A stretch of 64,000 nt of DNA from Lunularia cruciata (Eukaryota > Streptophyta > Marchantiopsida > Lunulariales > Lunulariaceae), in contig OX419759.1 in the NCBI GenBank assembly GCA_948567375.1, forward strand, positions 51,984,593 to 52,048,592, given 5' to 3'. The translations under genes and the position numbers were made by a program. Shown piece by piece: positions 37,718-50,490 of the stretch (position 1 is its first letter; each line of letters starts with the position of its first letter). Under the pieces are notes generated by a model. The model was given only the letters and a program-made list of their open reading frames with translations. It ran no database searches and was not told the DNA's origin.

Positions 37718-39170
37718 ATGGGAAAATCCAGTGTAAATCAAACGGGCATAACTTTCTATTTGTGACTTAGATTCAAAAGCTCTAGAATTCAATAAAAAGC
37801 CTATAATATAATTTTCCTTGACAAGCTCTCAAACTTTATTTTTTTTTGTAATTTACACCCTGATTTCAAAATCCTTAATGCTCTTGGTTCTTGGTAACTT
37901 TCCCCATATTTATAAATCAGAGAAACAATCAATCCTAAAAAATACTCTAGCAATCTAAAATATTCAATCATAATCACACAAATAGTAGAATTATCGCTCA
38001 ATCATGATATGAGATAGAAATGCTCTACCAAGCTTATGAAATGCTCTACCAAACCGAATCAAACCCAAACCCTAGATATGAATCACTTCTGGATTTGGGT
38101 TTATTTTTTAGCTCTTTAAACCCACGTATGCTGCATCCAAGACCCTTAATTATCAATTTGAGTAATTCATATGAAACCTTTGTATATAAGTACAAGCCCT
38201 AACTACTGACAATCCTGGAAATTTTTATGAGATAATTCAAACTACAACTTAAGGAGTGACCAAAGTTTTGAACTTGATTAGCATCTCATCTCCAACACCT
38301 CAATTTTGAGAGCTCCAACTTCAATTGACCAGCTCTGATTTGAGATAGATCAAACCCTAAACTTTCCTGAGCTCAGCACTATAAGCACTTTTTCTACTCT
38401 CCAACCCTTTTAATAGCTCATAAAATGTTTCACATAGCTCTCCAAGTTTTCTTTCTTGTTCTCCTTGGTATGAATTTTACCCCCTCAATCCAATCAATAA
38501 TATCTCTCAAAAAATTTGCTCAAATTACTCAATTTAGTCTCCAAACTATAGCCTATCAACTCCTCTCTCCAACCATAGTCTTCTCTCCTTGAATGCCCTC
38601 CCCAAACTCCTTTGGTGCTTAAAAACTCCATACTTCCATTCATGTACCCAATTTGTTATAATTTTATCCGTTAGTTCCTTCAGTTTTTGACAAATGTGCA
38701 CCACAACTCCATCTTGAAGTTCATGAGAAAAGTTAGATTATACTCCATCTGTAAAATTATATAGATTTTCAAATGCTAGATTTTTTCATAAGTAAACACT
38801 AGAGGACGGACAAGATCCAAGTTTTCCATCATCAACTCCGTAAATGATGCCCCAAAACATGCCACCATCCAATCCCATAAATTATCATGGTATAGAATCT
38901 AAAGTTTGATGAGAAAAAGATTTGGCAAGGGCAAATCAGGACCATGGGACATCTCTTGCTCAAATGTTTCCTCTCACACTCTAACACTCCCTCTTTGCTA
39001 CAACTCTGAACATCCTTCTCTCTCTCTAGATTCCTCAAACTAAAACACACCTCCTTCTCTCAACTCTCCATCATCTTTACACATAAAAGCACTCAAAGAG
39101 TACAAGACCATAATATATGTGGCCAATCATATACATGTATATAGATTTTTCACATAGCACTAGCTCATCC
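37718..39170. repeat. Repeat block R, inverted copy
   Basis: Reverse complement of block R (compare 22723-24190 and 2950-4160), including the extra end shared with R2. It ends near a short TA-rich tract. Decayed like the other copies. Confidence 0.6.
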
Positions 39171-39672
39171 ATAAGAGATGTCATACAACCTACTCCATTT
39201 TCACTGAGATAAACCACACTAGTTTATTTTTTCATGGGTTACAAAACCCACAACACGATAGCGTGCATTGTGCTTAGATTTTATTTCATCAAAAGAGTTA
39301 TTTATTTGTCCTTGGTGATACAAGAAATGATGACTAGAAACCAAGAGTGCATGTGTGATGGTAGGTTAAGTTGCACTTTCCCTATCCAATACAAAAGGAA
39401 GTTTGGTAAATTGATGTCAAAGTTCTTGAAAGTTTGGATTGCAAGTGTCTAAAATCATCCATGATAGTTTAGATACAATCTCCTACGGGGACCCCTATAG
39501 TTAGCTAGTCAGTGTATTCCCATAGAAAAGAGTGTAATACAACAATGTTCTTACAAAGACTAAATTTTTGGACAAAGATCTTTTTGGGAAGACATAAGCA
39601 AAGGGGAAGAATAGAACATACATCTTTGGCAAAGATTATGAGTTTTTGTTAACAACAAATTAACATCTTCAG
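39171..39672. repeat. Inverted-repeat arm matching 25784-26030, plus flank
   Basis: 39420-39672 is the reverse complement of about 25784-26030. It stops at 39672, about two bases before the truncated hairpin begins. 39290-39370 resembles the 4410-4490 part of unit 1. No gene. Confidence 0.5.
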
Positions 39673-39674
39673 AA

Positions 39675-39735
39675 TACAGGATTGTGCCAAATGAGTGACT
39701 CCATTCGTTTATCACAATCCTGTCCCATGCCCGTC
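39675..39735. repeat. Truncated hairpin (copy 2 of the 10471 hairpin)
   Basis: Keeps the loop and the full right arm ('cacaatcctgtcccatgc'), but the left arm starts only at 'acaggattgtg'. The missing outer part of the arm is replaced by the inverted-repeat sequence ending at 39672, so a breakpoint lies inside the hairpin. Confidence 0.75.
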
Positions 39736-40654
39736 TTTACTACGAGACAATGCAGTTCTTCTTTGAAGCACGTTGCTCATGTTGCATAATCTATCTAGTC
39801 CACATCTGGTTTGTGGTTCTACAATTGATTAGTCTCTAAATACTTCTCTTTGATAGATGCATAGATGTACATCTCTACTTCATTATCATTATTCTTGCTC
39901 TACCAACCGTTCTCTCCTGCATCTACTATGGCTTGTTCTACAGTCTCTATCTCATTAATAATCCTTTAAGTCTCTTTGATTTGAAAACAATCATCATCTT
40001 GCATTTCCAAATCACTAAATTTTCCCTTTTGAATCAACCAATGTTTATTATATCTCCTTGTTCCCATTGTGTTCCAATATACACTTAGATCTGAAAAATT
40101 TCTTCTAGTATCTCTGTGTCTCTGCATTTCAACACCAAGAAAAAGCTTCTATCACTCTTGATGCATTGCAAAATNNNNNNNNNNNNNNNNNNNNNNNNNN
40201 NNNNNNNNNNNNNNNNNNNNNNNNNNNNNNNNNNNNNNNNNNNNNNNNNNNNNNNNNNNNNNNNNNNNNNNNNNNNNNNNNNNNNNNNNNNNNNNNNNNN
40301 NNNNNNNNNNNNNNNNNNNNNNNNNNNNNNNNNNNNNNNNNNNNNNNNNNNNNNNNNNNNNNNNNNNNNNNNNNGTGTATCCATAATCTATAAAACACTT
40401 ACATAAATACCGATGCAAATCTATATAACATTTACAATATACAACGGACACAAAAAGGGATACATAACATTTCTACAAATTTCCTCTTCTTGCAAATCTA
40501 ATTGCATAAAGTGAGAAATGGAAAACCTGTATGCTAGTATGCAGGTTCTAAGTTAATGAAAATTTTGATCGTGTTGCTTGGCCTTACTTCTCCAGATTAC
40601 TACTCTCCCGTCTTGCTGCTCAAGCTTTGTTGACAGGGATGCAAACATCTTTAT
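39736..40654 (-). repeat. Block P, copy 2, containing an assembly gap
   Basis: Matches 10549-11263 and 58187-58900. A run of N splits it at 40176-40374. In both other copies the two flanks of the gap are essentially contiguous. The decayed minus-strand protein-like pieces are as in P1. Confidence 0.5.
40176..40374. other. Assembly gap (run of N)
   Basis: About 200 undetermined bases. Frames drawn through it are not real. Confidence 0.99.
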
Positions 40655-41172
40655 ATTCTGGAGTTTACAAATTCCTCTCTGGTGGATTGTGAAACGTCTA
40701 TTCTTGCAAGGTTTTGGTGTAGCTCGTCATTACGCTCTCATAGCAATTAATATCCTGGGAGACGGATGAAATGTGATGAGGTTCGGAAAGTGGAACGAAC
40801 TTAGGCTCTGCTGTTAACCCTTTGAGTTAGAATTCTGACACCTTGACGTTGCGAAGTAGTCTCTACAAGTGTACAAATTCACCTTCATCCGTTAGAGAAA
40901 ACAAAATCTTTGACTGATCCGGAAATTTATAAATATTGAACTATACCACCCACATTTGAATAACCAAGAAACAAGTAAACGGATGATGTATAGAGCGTCA
41001 AACCCATAAGTTTAGGGACATATATTATTTCGAGAACTCTGAATAGTATATCTGATTTTTGGGTTCTTATTTACTCAATGACCACTTCCAAAACAATTCA
41101 AAGATATAAATTTTGTTTCGCTCCATCATGAAATAATTACATGAATAAATTGAAGTTAAAATATTCAAAAAT

Positions 41173-41236
<64 letters not shown>

Positions 41237-41711
41237 AAAGAATTCAGATCTGAACTTCGCAATCAGTTTGTCCATCTTTCATTAGAATAATGGAAGCGGT
41301 TACATTAAAATGTGCAAAAGTTATTGTTGGTGCAAGAACCCTGTAGAAGAGTTGCTGTGTATTCAATTCGGCTTTTTTGTATGAATAAAGATTTTTATGA
41401 TGGTTCTGCATTTTTAATAAATTAAAATAGACGAAAATAGAGAAAATAATTATTCCAGAATATTATTTTTATTTTAGTATTTAAATGAATTTATATAGTT
41501 TTATTTGATTCCAATTTATAGTTTCTTTTGGTGCAAATCCAATCACCTTAAATTTAGGATGGAGAACCATTTCTAGTGGTGTATTGGCTCCTAATCTAAG
41601 TTTCGGGAATTACGGGGTTCAAGGAATAATTATATCCTCAAATAATGGACACAAATTATTTTTTAACATATTTCTTACATTTTTACATATTTACTTTTGT
41701 ACATATTTCTG
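40655..41711. other. AT-rich stretch with a TA microsatellite
   Basis: No gene is seen. A (TA)n run of about 55 bases lies at 41178-41233. The remainder is AT-rich without recognisable similarity inside the window. Confidence 0.5.
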
Positions 41712-43300
41712 ACCATATAACCAAGGTATCCAATTAGTAATGAATACCCTATCTTCATGACCAGCCAAAGAACAAAATAGCTCAACCTAAAGGGAACTAC
41801 ACCAATAGTGGTTACTATATCGGAGAGTTGTCCTGAACATCTGCTTAGGGTTTGATCCACAAAATGTAAGATGTAAGGAATCAATTTCTATTCCAAGAAT
41901 CCTATGAGCAAAATCTTCTATCATTGCAATAAAAATTGATCCCACATCAATACTAACAAATTTTATGACACAAATTGAAATCTCCACTTTGATTTATGGT
42001 GAGCGCAAGTCTTACTCCTCTTTTTAATAAACAATAGGTAACTTTTTCCTCCTTGCACATTTGGTTCATTTGAGAGCAAAAGTGAGTTATTTTTTGTAGA
42101 ACTTGTGGTCCTCTCAAAATTGCTTAAAGGAGACATTTAGTGTTATGGTAGCTTAATCAACTACAATGTTATATTCTAGAACCCTAGGTAAATATATGAT
42201 GGTCTTTGATTCTTCTGCACCTTTTCTTCTTCCTTTGAGCTACACACCTTTGGGATAACTACCTTTGGCATAGAACTCAACAACACTGTTTCTTATTTGG
42301 GAATTGTAATGGGTGGGAGCTCTTTTGGAGACATACTTGAAGCCAACTCATTGGTCTATGCTCTACTTGTATCCTCTTCCAATAGCATTTCAATATCCCT
42401 TGAATATTTGCCAGGAAAGAAGGTCGAGATAAATCTGGTGGCTCTAGTTTCTGAAAAGTGTTTGTGCTTTGATTTTTGGCATCCTTAAGTATGATATAGT
42501 TATTCTTTGCCTTGATATTCTTCTCTTTCTTTAAGAGTATGTCTTTTTTCTCTCATTGTCAAACCTTTGGTTCTGAAGATGAGGAAGAATCTGGAGAGAA
42601 CTTCTTGTTTTGTCTTCTTTCTTGACTCTGTCCAGACATGGTGATTCTCTTGGTCGAATCAACTCCCTTTCTCAATTAATGCAATTGGTGGAGATCCAAT
42701 TTCTTCAATAGCTACACAATGTATGTTGTATCCACCTTTGTTAACGATGACATATGAACAAACCAAACCTAGTGTCTTCATGATGGTGGTTGAGGATAGT
42801 TAGGAACAACTTGCTCTAGTGCTTTACAATTCAAACATAGATCTATATAATTAGTTTTCTTTTGGGTTCCATTCATTTTGGTGCACAATGCCTAAGAGCT
42901 CTTAAATTGTAATCTGCTTCATGATGCTTATCTTAGTGGTATGATCCTTCCCTATGGAAATATACTAGCATTATTCTCTTGACACATACCTAAATGAGAG
43001 ATGTAACATAGGAACGAGTCCTATGAACCTTTTGAACCACAAACATTGATTCCTCTTTTTCCATGAAATATTCTTGTGTTTCTCAAACAAGAACCGAATT
43101 AATCTTTTATACAAGATATGATGGCAAAGTTGTTAAACACTTAGTATTGGCATGGCCTAGTAAACTGCGGGTACTACACCAAATTTATGTAGATGAGTAT
43201 GAAGGTAATCTCATTCATTCGTTTCCAAAAACTATGTTGACTTTAAAGTAGTTGATCTTTAATGAGCTCCTCCAACCTTGACAAAGAGAAACTACTAGAG
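41712..43300 (-). mobile_element. Ty3/gypsy fragment, broken, minus strand
   Basis: Second copy of the protease/gag part of the element at 26998-28690; the reverse-transcriptase part is not included. The copy has small internal deletions relative to the first and is clearly broken. Confidence 0.6.
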
Positions 43301-44270
43301 GAACTAAAATGAATGAAAAATAGTAACCTTTGTGAAGACTTCTTCTTCTTATTGCTTGTCCACCTTTCATGTGATACCATTAGTTATATCTACCGGTGGA
43401 AATTGGCATGGTAATATTTTGAAGGATATTATATATGATGGTCTAAATGACATGTTACCAAAATAGTACTTTCAGTAGCAGTGTAGAGGTCTAAAACATG
43501 CTAGAAATTTCAAAGCCAATTTTGGAGGCCTTAATGACTGAATTAGGCCTCAAAGAATGGTCAGCCCCTCCTCTATGGTAGACAATGCTGTCATCAAAGG
43601 GAAATTGAAAAGGGTGGAGTTAACTAACATATCACCAATCCATGTATCTGATTCAAGGTGCAACTCCCTTTGAGTAGATACTCTTTGCCAAGGTGTTCCT
43701 TTGGGGCCTTGGAGGAATTTTGAGGCCATTTGGGTTATGGGTTAAGTGAATATGAAGGCCGGGTTACTACTCAAGCCTTAAGCAATCCTCACGTTTGAGA
43801 TTTAAGAGGTTTGATCCAATTCCAACCTCAACTCGTTCTAGTTTTGTACTCTTTTTCTTAAGGCAATAAAATAGGGTGACTGCACTTGAGACGAGTGTCG
43901 ATGAGGGTAACACTTATTTGACGCTCTACTCTCTTTTGGTCTCTTCCTCTTCCATCATGAATAGTATGGATTTGTGATTCTTACTTTCAACCTGGAACCT
44001 TAAGAAATCGAGTGTATAGGTTTTGAAATTTCTAGCAAAAGACAATTCATACATCCTTTTTTTCTCTAAATTCCAAATGATGTAACAACTGATAATTGGA
44101 AACAGAATAAGGGACTTTTCTCAAGGTCGAAGAGTGGTAGAGAGTATTACTTAAATGTAAAACTATAAAACTTGGCATAAAGACATTCAGTTGCAATGCG
44201 ACTTGAAATTAGAATATCTCTCACGATAAAAATTAAAACTTAACTCTAATTATAGTCTAAAAATATAAAT
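43301..44270. other. Stretch between the gypsy fragment and block D2
   Basis: Second copy of 28691-29695. No gene is seen. Confidence 0.35.
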
Positions 44271-46741
44271 ACGCAATGGCAATAATTTTGTTCCTTGACT
44301 TTCATAATTCAACTATATTCACGAGCTTGAGGACCTTTCGATGCCGTCATCTTTTTCATCTATCTTCAATTTGAATGCACTTCCCTTGTGAAAGGTGCTC
44401 ACAATTATTGACCCCAGTTACAAGAAATGAAGATTTTGTTTTGAATGCCCCTTTCGTCTTGTCATGTTACCGACCGGGGATCAACGGGTTGTATTCTCGT
44501 TTATATTACCATTTGCCGAAATATGAATTTCGGCTACGGCGACTGCCGAAGAAACGGATGTGCGATGCCGCGCAACGAGAGATTTGCACCATGGGAATCG
44601 AGCTCCATGGTTCAAGGGGCCCGCATCTTCACTTTGGGGATGATGAACGCCTATACTGATATAGGGTTTGTTCGTGAATATTCTCTGACAGAGTACGTCA
44701 ATCCATATGAGGATGAGGTATTTATTGGATCCTTTGTAGACTCTATGGTAGAGGTCCTATACTGATTCGCAGATTTTGTTCTATATCTCTTTTTACGATG
44801 TGATCACGTTGCAAACCGTTACCATCAGGTTGTTTCGTTTGAGTAGACGTTTGGGACAAACCGTCGATTTGGACCGAGAACTACGTCAGCTGAACAACTG
44901 AGATGGAGACTGATGCTGGTTAGTCTGAAATCGAACCCAATCTCATGAGAACGTACAATGAATGTCCCAAAGTTCAGACTTCATTAATTTCCATATCAAC
45001 ATGGAACCTTACACATTAAAACTTAACACCGATAGCATTTACAGATAAGTTTGTTACTCATTTCTTCCCTGATAAGTAGATTGGCTCTTCAAAAGCAGCG
45101 GAGACTCCGTTATGCGGACCGGCCGGTGGATCATGCATAAACCTCCGAAAACCAGGAACTACAGAAGAATATCACGTTCTTCAACAGTAGAGTGGACTTC
45201 AATATTTATCACGTTATCACTTTCACAAATTTGATATGAGATCCTCGCTGATGTGGCATTTTGCGTTCTATCTCTTGGCCCACACGGGCAATTGGAGCTT
45301 GTGGAAATTTTGTACGATCATATATTGATACGGGACAACCATTTTTTGCGAATTCCAGACCCTCATGTTTGGGTATCCATAATATAATCGTATCATTCCG
45401 ATACCGTTACGATCTATACAGTTTGTTGCAGATCCACTTTGTAGCAAACCACGTATCTGAAGAACGTATTTATCAATCTCAAGCTAGAGTCTTGATTGAT
45501 CAGCGTAAGTCGCCGTAGGCCATGATCTAGAAACTCTTTACCTGTAAAATCAACAATGATCATGCATTCCATCTGCACTTCGAAAAAACATTGAACAAAG
45601 TAACAAAAGCTCGTTCACCAAAGCATACGTTTGAAATGATCATGTAGACTGTCCTAGAAACGATTGTCTAGCTAGAACGGTATTTCTGGAGGCTGATGGT
45701 GATGACATTCACAAATGGCAGACTAAAGATGTCACCTGTAAAGCTATTAGCCGATCTGATAGGACCAAAGCCACTGTTGTCCAGGGCTGCAACGATGTCA
45801 TAATCTTTAGATCATCCAAGATCGTTGCATGGGCTGATACATAATCAGGTTTTTCAGCACCCGTATACTACAGCTTTGTATGAAGCTCCAGTACGTATGT
45901 CTAATCTGATCTATATGTATGTGAAGGCCGGCTTATGACGTAGGCCGTCCTACACTAAACCAATGACTTCGATAACTTCTGAGTGATTTATGTATATACA
46001 GTGGAAAAACGGACTTGAGCACATTGATGTACATCAAATTCATCCTTTGACCACGGATATCATATAAAACAGACTGTGACTTCATCGAATTTCAGCATGA
46101 TGATTCTGATGATATAAATGTTGACCGCATTGGATCAGGTGTAAAAACCTTTTGACTTGAGGTAGGTACACTCGTTCCAAACCAATATTTTATTAGTGAA
46201 GCTTTCCAATTCGTGTCCCATAACAAGTGGAGACATCGATATCTGTGTCGCTTCTGCTGTCATCACGTCCCTACTTTATTCTCGTGTAATCCTCTAAACC
46301 ATTCGGCTCACGGATATTAAATAGTGAGTATAAAGAGAGAAGGGCGGATCGCGTAGATACCATGAAGCCCCATCAAGCCGTACAAGGGTGAGATAAAACT
46401 ATATATGATAAATAAAAATATATACATAAAATTTACGATGTGAATTTGGGATGCTAGACTCCGCAGCGTAGTATCCGGCCCTTTTATATCGCGTTTCAGC
46501 GACCTGAATCGGCCGGAAGCTTGGTCCTGTAACGCGGTGCTTTGTATTCGTTCTACCTTGACTTTCTGATTTGATATGTGCCTTTCGGTCGTGCGTAGTA
46601 TCAAACACGAATGCTGGCGCTCCATCTGAAATGCAATGGGCCAAATTATATTTTTTCAATTATAATATAATATATGTGTTAAATTTTATTTACAAAATCA
46701 TTGAACAATGACATCCATATTAGCCTTCACTAACTTTGCAG
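44271..46741. repeat. Block D, copy 2
   Basis: Matches D1 at roughly 96% by eye, with several short length differences. One of these, about 10 bases near 44680, puts the plus-strand frame that contains 'RRNGCAMPRNERFAPWE' through to 'YEDEVFIGSFVDSMVEVLY' (ends 44765), where D1 ends earlier. The TATAAAAG site is kept on the minus strand at 46498-46491. Similarity to D1 stops at about 46741. Confidence 0.4.
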
Positions 46742-46798
46742 TAATATTTACGTTCCATAACTCCGATTTGGACCAACTAGTGTTACAATTTTTTTTTT

Positions 46799-47725
46799 TT
46801 ACATGGAGAATTGAAGGAGAGACTTACATACATCAACCTGAAGGTTTTGTGGTACCAAGGAAGGAAAACCTAGTTTGCAGGTTACAAAAGTCTTTATACG
46901 GACTAAACCAAAGTCCAAGACTTTGGTACATGGAATTTGATTCTTTCATATTGACACATGGATATAGAAGAAGTGAGCTGGATTTTTGAGTGTACCTTCA
47001 AGAAGCTAAGTGGAACTAGAGTATTTGATTTGATCACTTTGGTACTATATGTGGATGACATGTTGATTGCCATGGAGGTTATGGTTAAGGTGGAGAAATT
47101 GAAAGAAAAACTTAGTAAGGAGTTTGATATGAAGGATTTATGTTCTTCAAAGGTGGTGCTTTGGATTGAAATCCACCAGGATAAGAGCAAAGGAAAGTTA
47201 TGGATATCTCAAAGGAGATATTTGGAAAAGTTAGTTGCTCATGTTTGCATGGAAAATGCAAAACCAGTGAACACTCCAATGGCAAGTCATTTAAGGATAT
47301 AGCTGGAGCAATGATCATCAAATGAGGAGGAGAGAAAAGTAATGTCAAATATTCCTTATGAGTGCTATTTGGAGTTTAATGATGCTATGGTCAGCACTAG
47401 ACCTGACATCTCACATGCTTTGATTATTGTGAGCATATACATGGCAAATCTAGAGAAACAACATGTAGAAATTTGATGTGGATAGTTTGTTACTTGAAAG
47501 GGATTATAAATATTGGAATTTTCTTTGATGTGGAGAAGGGCCAAGAAGGAGAAATTATAGGGTATGTAGATTCTGATTTTGCAGGAAACTTGGATAAGAG
47601 AAGGTCTACAACATAATTTATTTTTACACTAGTGGTGCAGTAAGTTGGAAGTCTACTCTCTAATCTATTCTTGCTCTTTCTACTGCAGATGCAGAATATA
47701 TGGCAACAACTAAGGCTACCAAATA
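46799..47725 (+). mobile_element. Ty1/copia fragment (reverse transcriptase to RNase H), broken
   Basis: Plus-strand pieces in copia order: 'ETYIHQPEGFVVPRKENLVC' and 'KSLYGLNQSPRLWY' near 46815-46930, the polymerase-core motif 'LYVDDMLIA' near 47050, and RNase H 'GYVDSDF' near 47560. Gag, integrase and both LTRs are missing. It is a truncated fossil with many interruptions, and distinct from the element at 14443-18339 by sequence. Confidence 0.85.
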
Positions 47726-49880
47726 GAAACACAGGATTCACATTGGCAAAATTAATACTCCAGCTAGAGAGTTATATTTTAGATTCGTCAATACTCCCTT
47801 CCTCACAATAAGAAAGTTTCTCAATAAAGAATTTTATCTCCTTGTGGCTTTTCCCTTTTCCATTTACCCTACCCTAAGACACTCAATAAACACTGCCAAA
47901 TGTTGTGTTTACTTTTTCTTCTTGTCTTTTGCCTTTCTTTTGCAGGTCTGAACTTCATTTTTGTGGCAAATATCTTCCATTATGACTCCTCCTTTGCTCC
48001 AATTTTCTTTGTTTGCAATATCTTCTAGCTTTGTTGTGTTTTTAAGTCTTTAATTTTCTCCCTTTTTGCTAGGCTAGTAGCCTCAATTTTGGCAAGTCTT
48101 ATCCTAGTCCTTGTATCCATTACCTCCTTCCATATATTGCTATGGCTGTCAAAATTATGTGCAAATTCAAATGCAAACTCTGCATGTTTTGCAACACTTC
48201 TTGACATTTTCCTCCTCTTCCAAAAATCACCCTCAGCTTCCATCACCCCTTGCCCTAAATTACTCTCCTTTATGAATATCAAATTTTGCTGCTCTGAGGG
48301 TCTACCTCTCCTAGATGAATCATCATTTACTTCATCTCTTAATCTTTAATTGGATCTCCATGGAATTGAGACGGCAATGAGTCAAACTCAAAGGGAGTCA
48401 TATTCTCATCCTCTAGCTCATCTACCATAGGTAAGGCATGGGTAGTCTCCTTTGGCCAGTGTCCTCCTTGGATACAGAGAACTGAAAGCTAATATGGAGT
48501 ATTATGAGACGTGAAGCTATCCTCATCTCTTAAGAAACTCCCAAGAAACAACATAGCCTCCATCCTCCAAGACTCCTACTTCATCTCCTTATTGCAAGCT
48601 TGCAAAATCATTAACAAAGCTATTCCCTCCAACACTTATATTTGCATCTACATCAACATTGATACTCTTGTCCTCAATTCCCATGGTAATTTCAAAAATA
48701 TCATTCTCATCTCCAAGACCCATATTTAAAAATGAGGGAGGGAATATAATTTCTTTCTCCCCAAACATGATATCCATTTGGTAGCAATGAGGACCACAAA
48801 AATTCCATTTATTGTCACTGACCAACCCTCATTTGATTTCCATTTCAGTGATCTCTCCCCTATGCACTTCTCCCTCAGTCTCTGGCAAAAATCTTGTTTA
48901 ATTTTGCACCCTTCATAGTTTTGGAAAACCCAATACGTAAAGTCATCAAATGATTGGCATATACAAGAATGTTGTGCTCTTTTGCACCACCTGCTTCCCA
49001 TCATCTCCCCTCTGTCTTTGTCTAAAGTGCTTTGAACCCTTGATGTAGTCAAAAAGTTGCATACAGTGATGAGGAATCATACAAAACCAATCATCAAATT
49101 GTTGCTAATGCTTTGTTTATTGGTAAAGATTTGCTTGAGGCTTGAGGAATTTTATCTACATATCCTCTACATCTCATCATAGGAGAAGGCACATTTCTTG
49201 GAGGATTCAACAGAGGAAGCTTATTTAGAGGACAAGGCATACAAGACCAGTTATTCATGGAAGGAGGAGGCACTACTAATACAATTCTCAAAAAACTTAG
49301 AAATCTCAAGTTTGGACTAACATTTTAAGGAAGTTGTACAATATGATGGATAAGAAGGTGCACTCAGTGATAAAGATTCAGTATGATCTAGATTGTTTTC
49401 TAAAAATTTACATGTGTTTGGAGGAGCTACAAAAGAAATTGGAGCATAAATAACCATCTTTAAATTGATATATATATAGTTGAACCAATTCTATGCAATC
49501 AAAGTATCAAGATTAAAATCTGCAAAGTTTGCACACATATGCACAAAATCAGCAACAAGGACATCCTTGATTTCTTGATATGCAGGCCAAAGGGGTCTCT
49601 ATTTTTTGAACATGGATGATTGCAAATTGAACCTCTAGCTGTGGAAAAAACTACTTCGACTTTGAATTTGAATCTCAATTTCACTTGCAAGAGGAAAAAA
49701 TCTATAATGAAAGGGTAAAGGCATCTTCAAATTTTGAAATTTGAAAGTGGAAAACCAAAGCACCCTATTCTTTCACATGACAATTTTTTATATTTGGGAC
49801 CAGTAAACACAGAACTCCTTATTTCCATGTGTCCATTATTTAGAAAACCATCTGTAACATTTGAATTCATTTTTAGCTTT
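47726..49880 (-). repeat. Repeat block A, copy 3 (most complete)
   Basis: The longest copy of block A. On the minus strand it keeps, from high to low coordinates, 'KWKSNEGW', 'GDENDIFEITMGIEDKS' and, near 48025-48282, 'EFAFEFAHNFDSHSNIWKEV' followed by 'RLAKIEATSLAKREKIKDLK'. The last part looks like a charged coiled coil. Interruptions occur throughout. The family is not recognised. Confidence 0.6.
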
Positions 49881-50490
49881 GTATGCATGACTCCTTAAAT
49901 ACCATTTTATTTTACATAATCCTTTGTCCCGGACAAAATAAAATATCTCATATCAGGGTGATGCTTTTCTATGGACGGTACTGGAATTGTGTGTGCCCTA
50001 TTTGGGGGACACCCTAGCTTTCTATTTTCAGGACCAGCCTGCAGTTATCTTCAAGATTTTTTTCAACGGAAGCGTCGTATTGTTCCACTACGGATAATTT
50101 GTAATTTTTACACTATTCTCTATAACTATCAACAACTTTCACTCAAGTATGAAAATTTTCATTTTTCAATTTATGATTTTCATATGTATGCATGACTCCT
50201 TAAATACCATTTTATTTTACATAATCCTTTGTCCCGGACAAAATAAAATATCTCATATCAGGGTGATGCTTTTCTATGGACGGTACTGGAATTGTGTGTG
50301 CCCTATTTGGGGGACACCCTAGCTTTCTATTTTCAGGACCAGCCTGCAGTTATCTTCAAGATTTTTTTCAACGGAAGCGTCGTATTGTTCCACTACGGAT
50401 AATTTGTAATTTTTACACTATTCTCTATAACTATCAACAACTTTCACTCAAGTATGAAAATTTTCATTTTTCAATTTATGATTTTCATAT
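49881..50490. repeat. Perfect tandem duplication, 305-bp unit
   Basis: 49881-50185 is repeated at 50186-50490 with no difference that I could find. Unit 1 has one copy (about 1266-1580). Either a very recent duplication or an assembly artefact. Confidence 0.93.

Noticed and set aside
40085-40451. Open frames across the N run
   Set aside because: They are made mostly of undetermined bases.
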